From Lachnospiraceae bacterium UBA4631 (GTDB lineage Bacteria > Bacillota > Clostridia > Lachnospirales > Lachnospiraceae), in NCBI GenBank assembly GCA_002406015.1, contig DHMX01000024.1, forward strand, positions 1-44,660: a stretch of 44,660 bases of DNA, written 5' to 3'. The notes under the pieces were generated by a model. The model was not told the origin of the DNA. It saw only the letters and a list, made by a program, of their open reading frames with translations, and ran no database searches. This document shows, one piece after another, positions 44,347 to 44,660 of this stretch. The position numbers and the translations under genes were made by a program. Position 1 is the first letter of the stretch, and every line of letters begins with the position of its first letter.

Positions 44347-44660
44347 TATTATTTTCCACCTCCACGTAAGCATTACGTTCCATCCAAATCAAACAAATTT
44401 ATAGGTATATTTTTGTAATATCGTAATTCTTTTGTCCGACATAAATGGTATTATATGCTTTTTTCATTATATCGTATGCCGTTTAGTTAAGTCAAATGCA
44501 ACGTTAAATTCCTGCAGCTTTGGTACTATTATGGATAACAAATATCGTCCTGTTATGCGGATGTATCAGATTTATCAATAAATAGCGATTGCTTTTACAA
44601 AAATTATTTACAATTTTTATTTGACATTTTTATTTACATATTCTATTATAATTATATGTA
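44347..44660. other. AT-rich region at the right edge
   Basis: No gene is visible. The last 40 bases carry a promoter pointing out of the window. Confidence 0.6.
44621..44649 (+). promoter_or_regulatory. strong sigma-A promoter reading out of the window
   Basis: TTGACA (44621-44626), a 17-base spacer, then TATTAT (44644-44649), with an overlapping TATAAT at 44647-44652. The gene it serves lies beyond the right edge. Confidence 0.65.

Overview
The window looks like a chromosomal segment of a spore-forming, low-to-mid GC member of the class Clostridia, most likely a Lachnospiraceae-type gut anaerobe. The reasons are spoVAD/spoVAE sporulation genes, a methionine synthase without its reactivation domain, AgrA/AgrC-like LytTR plus GHKL signalling, an Rpn-type PD-(D/E)XK protein, frequent strong AGGAGG ribosome sites with some TTG starts, and Thr-rich surface proteins. 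No rRNA, tRNA, CRISPR array, phage block or intact insertion sequence is visible.

Layout. 1-2209 (minus): C-terminally cut ABC-F ATPase translationally coupled to a CNNM/CorC-type membrane protein. 2401-2586: small Cys-rich protein. 2655-6766 (minus): metH, ilvN (ilvH), ilvC, a methionine/branched-chain amino acid block without the large acetolactate synthase subunit. 6900-7892 (minus): a GH25 lysozyme-fold protein that has lost catalytic acids. 8054-8956: a CobL (CbiE/CbiT)-like orphan. 9103-13808 (minus): an unknown helical protein, a MutS-like membrane protein with a destroyed Walker A, and an anchored C39-type peptidase. 14022-15844: two unrecognised membrane proteins. 15967-17621: methyltransferase and Hsp33. 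17713-20261 (minus): typA and a YigZ protein. 20503-23418: class A penicillin-binding protein. 23531-24906 (minus): spoVAE and spoVAD.

25140-32522 (minus) is one 2460-residue secreted surface protein. A LytTR response regulator and GHKL sensor kinase (32779-34856) are divergent from it. Then come a flavodoxin, an Rpn-like protein, a TauE/SafE permease and a two-receiver response regulator. From 39230 there are a DUF362/ferredoxin protein, a zinc-ribbon protein with Thr-Glu pentapeptide repeats, a secreted zincin, glycerate kinase, a MIF-like protein and a hypothetical protein. A promoter at the right edge reads out of the window.

The most unusual object is at about 38555-39210. A promoter with an extended -10 box reads into two tandem copies of a 296/297-bp non-coding element plus a third partial copy, ending directly before the DUF362 gene. 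Each unit folds on paper into a hairpin (C), a three-way junction (A) and a multibranched domain (B) closed by a 10-bp long-range helix. Across 55 aligned positions of domain A the copies differ at 20. Twelve of those lie in helices and form six fully compensated base pairs; the other eight fall in loops or joining segments. The rest of the unit is almost identical between copies. This is direct covariation evidence for a structured RNA (or a DNA hairpin element) with a variable module in a constant scaffold. I do not recognise it as a named RNA class.
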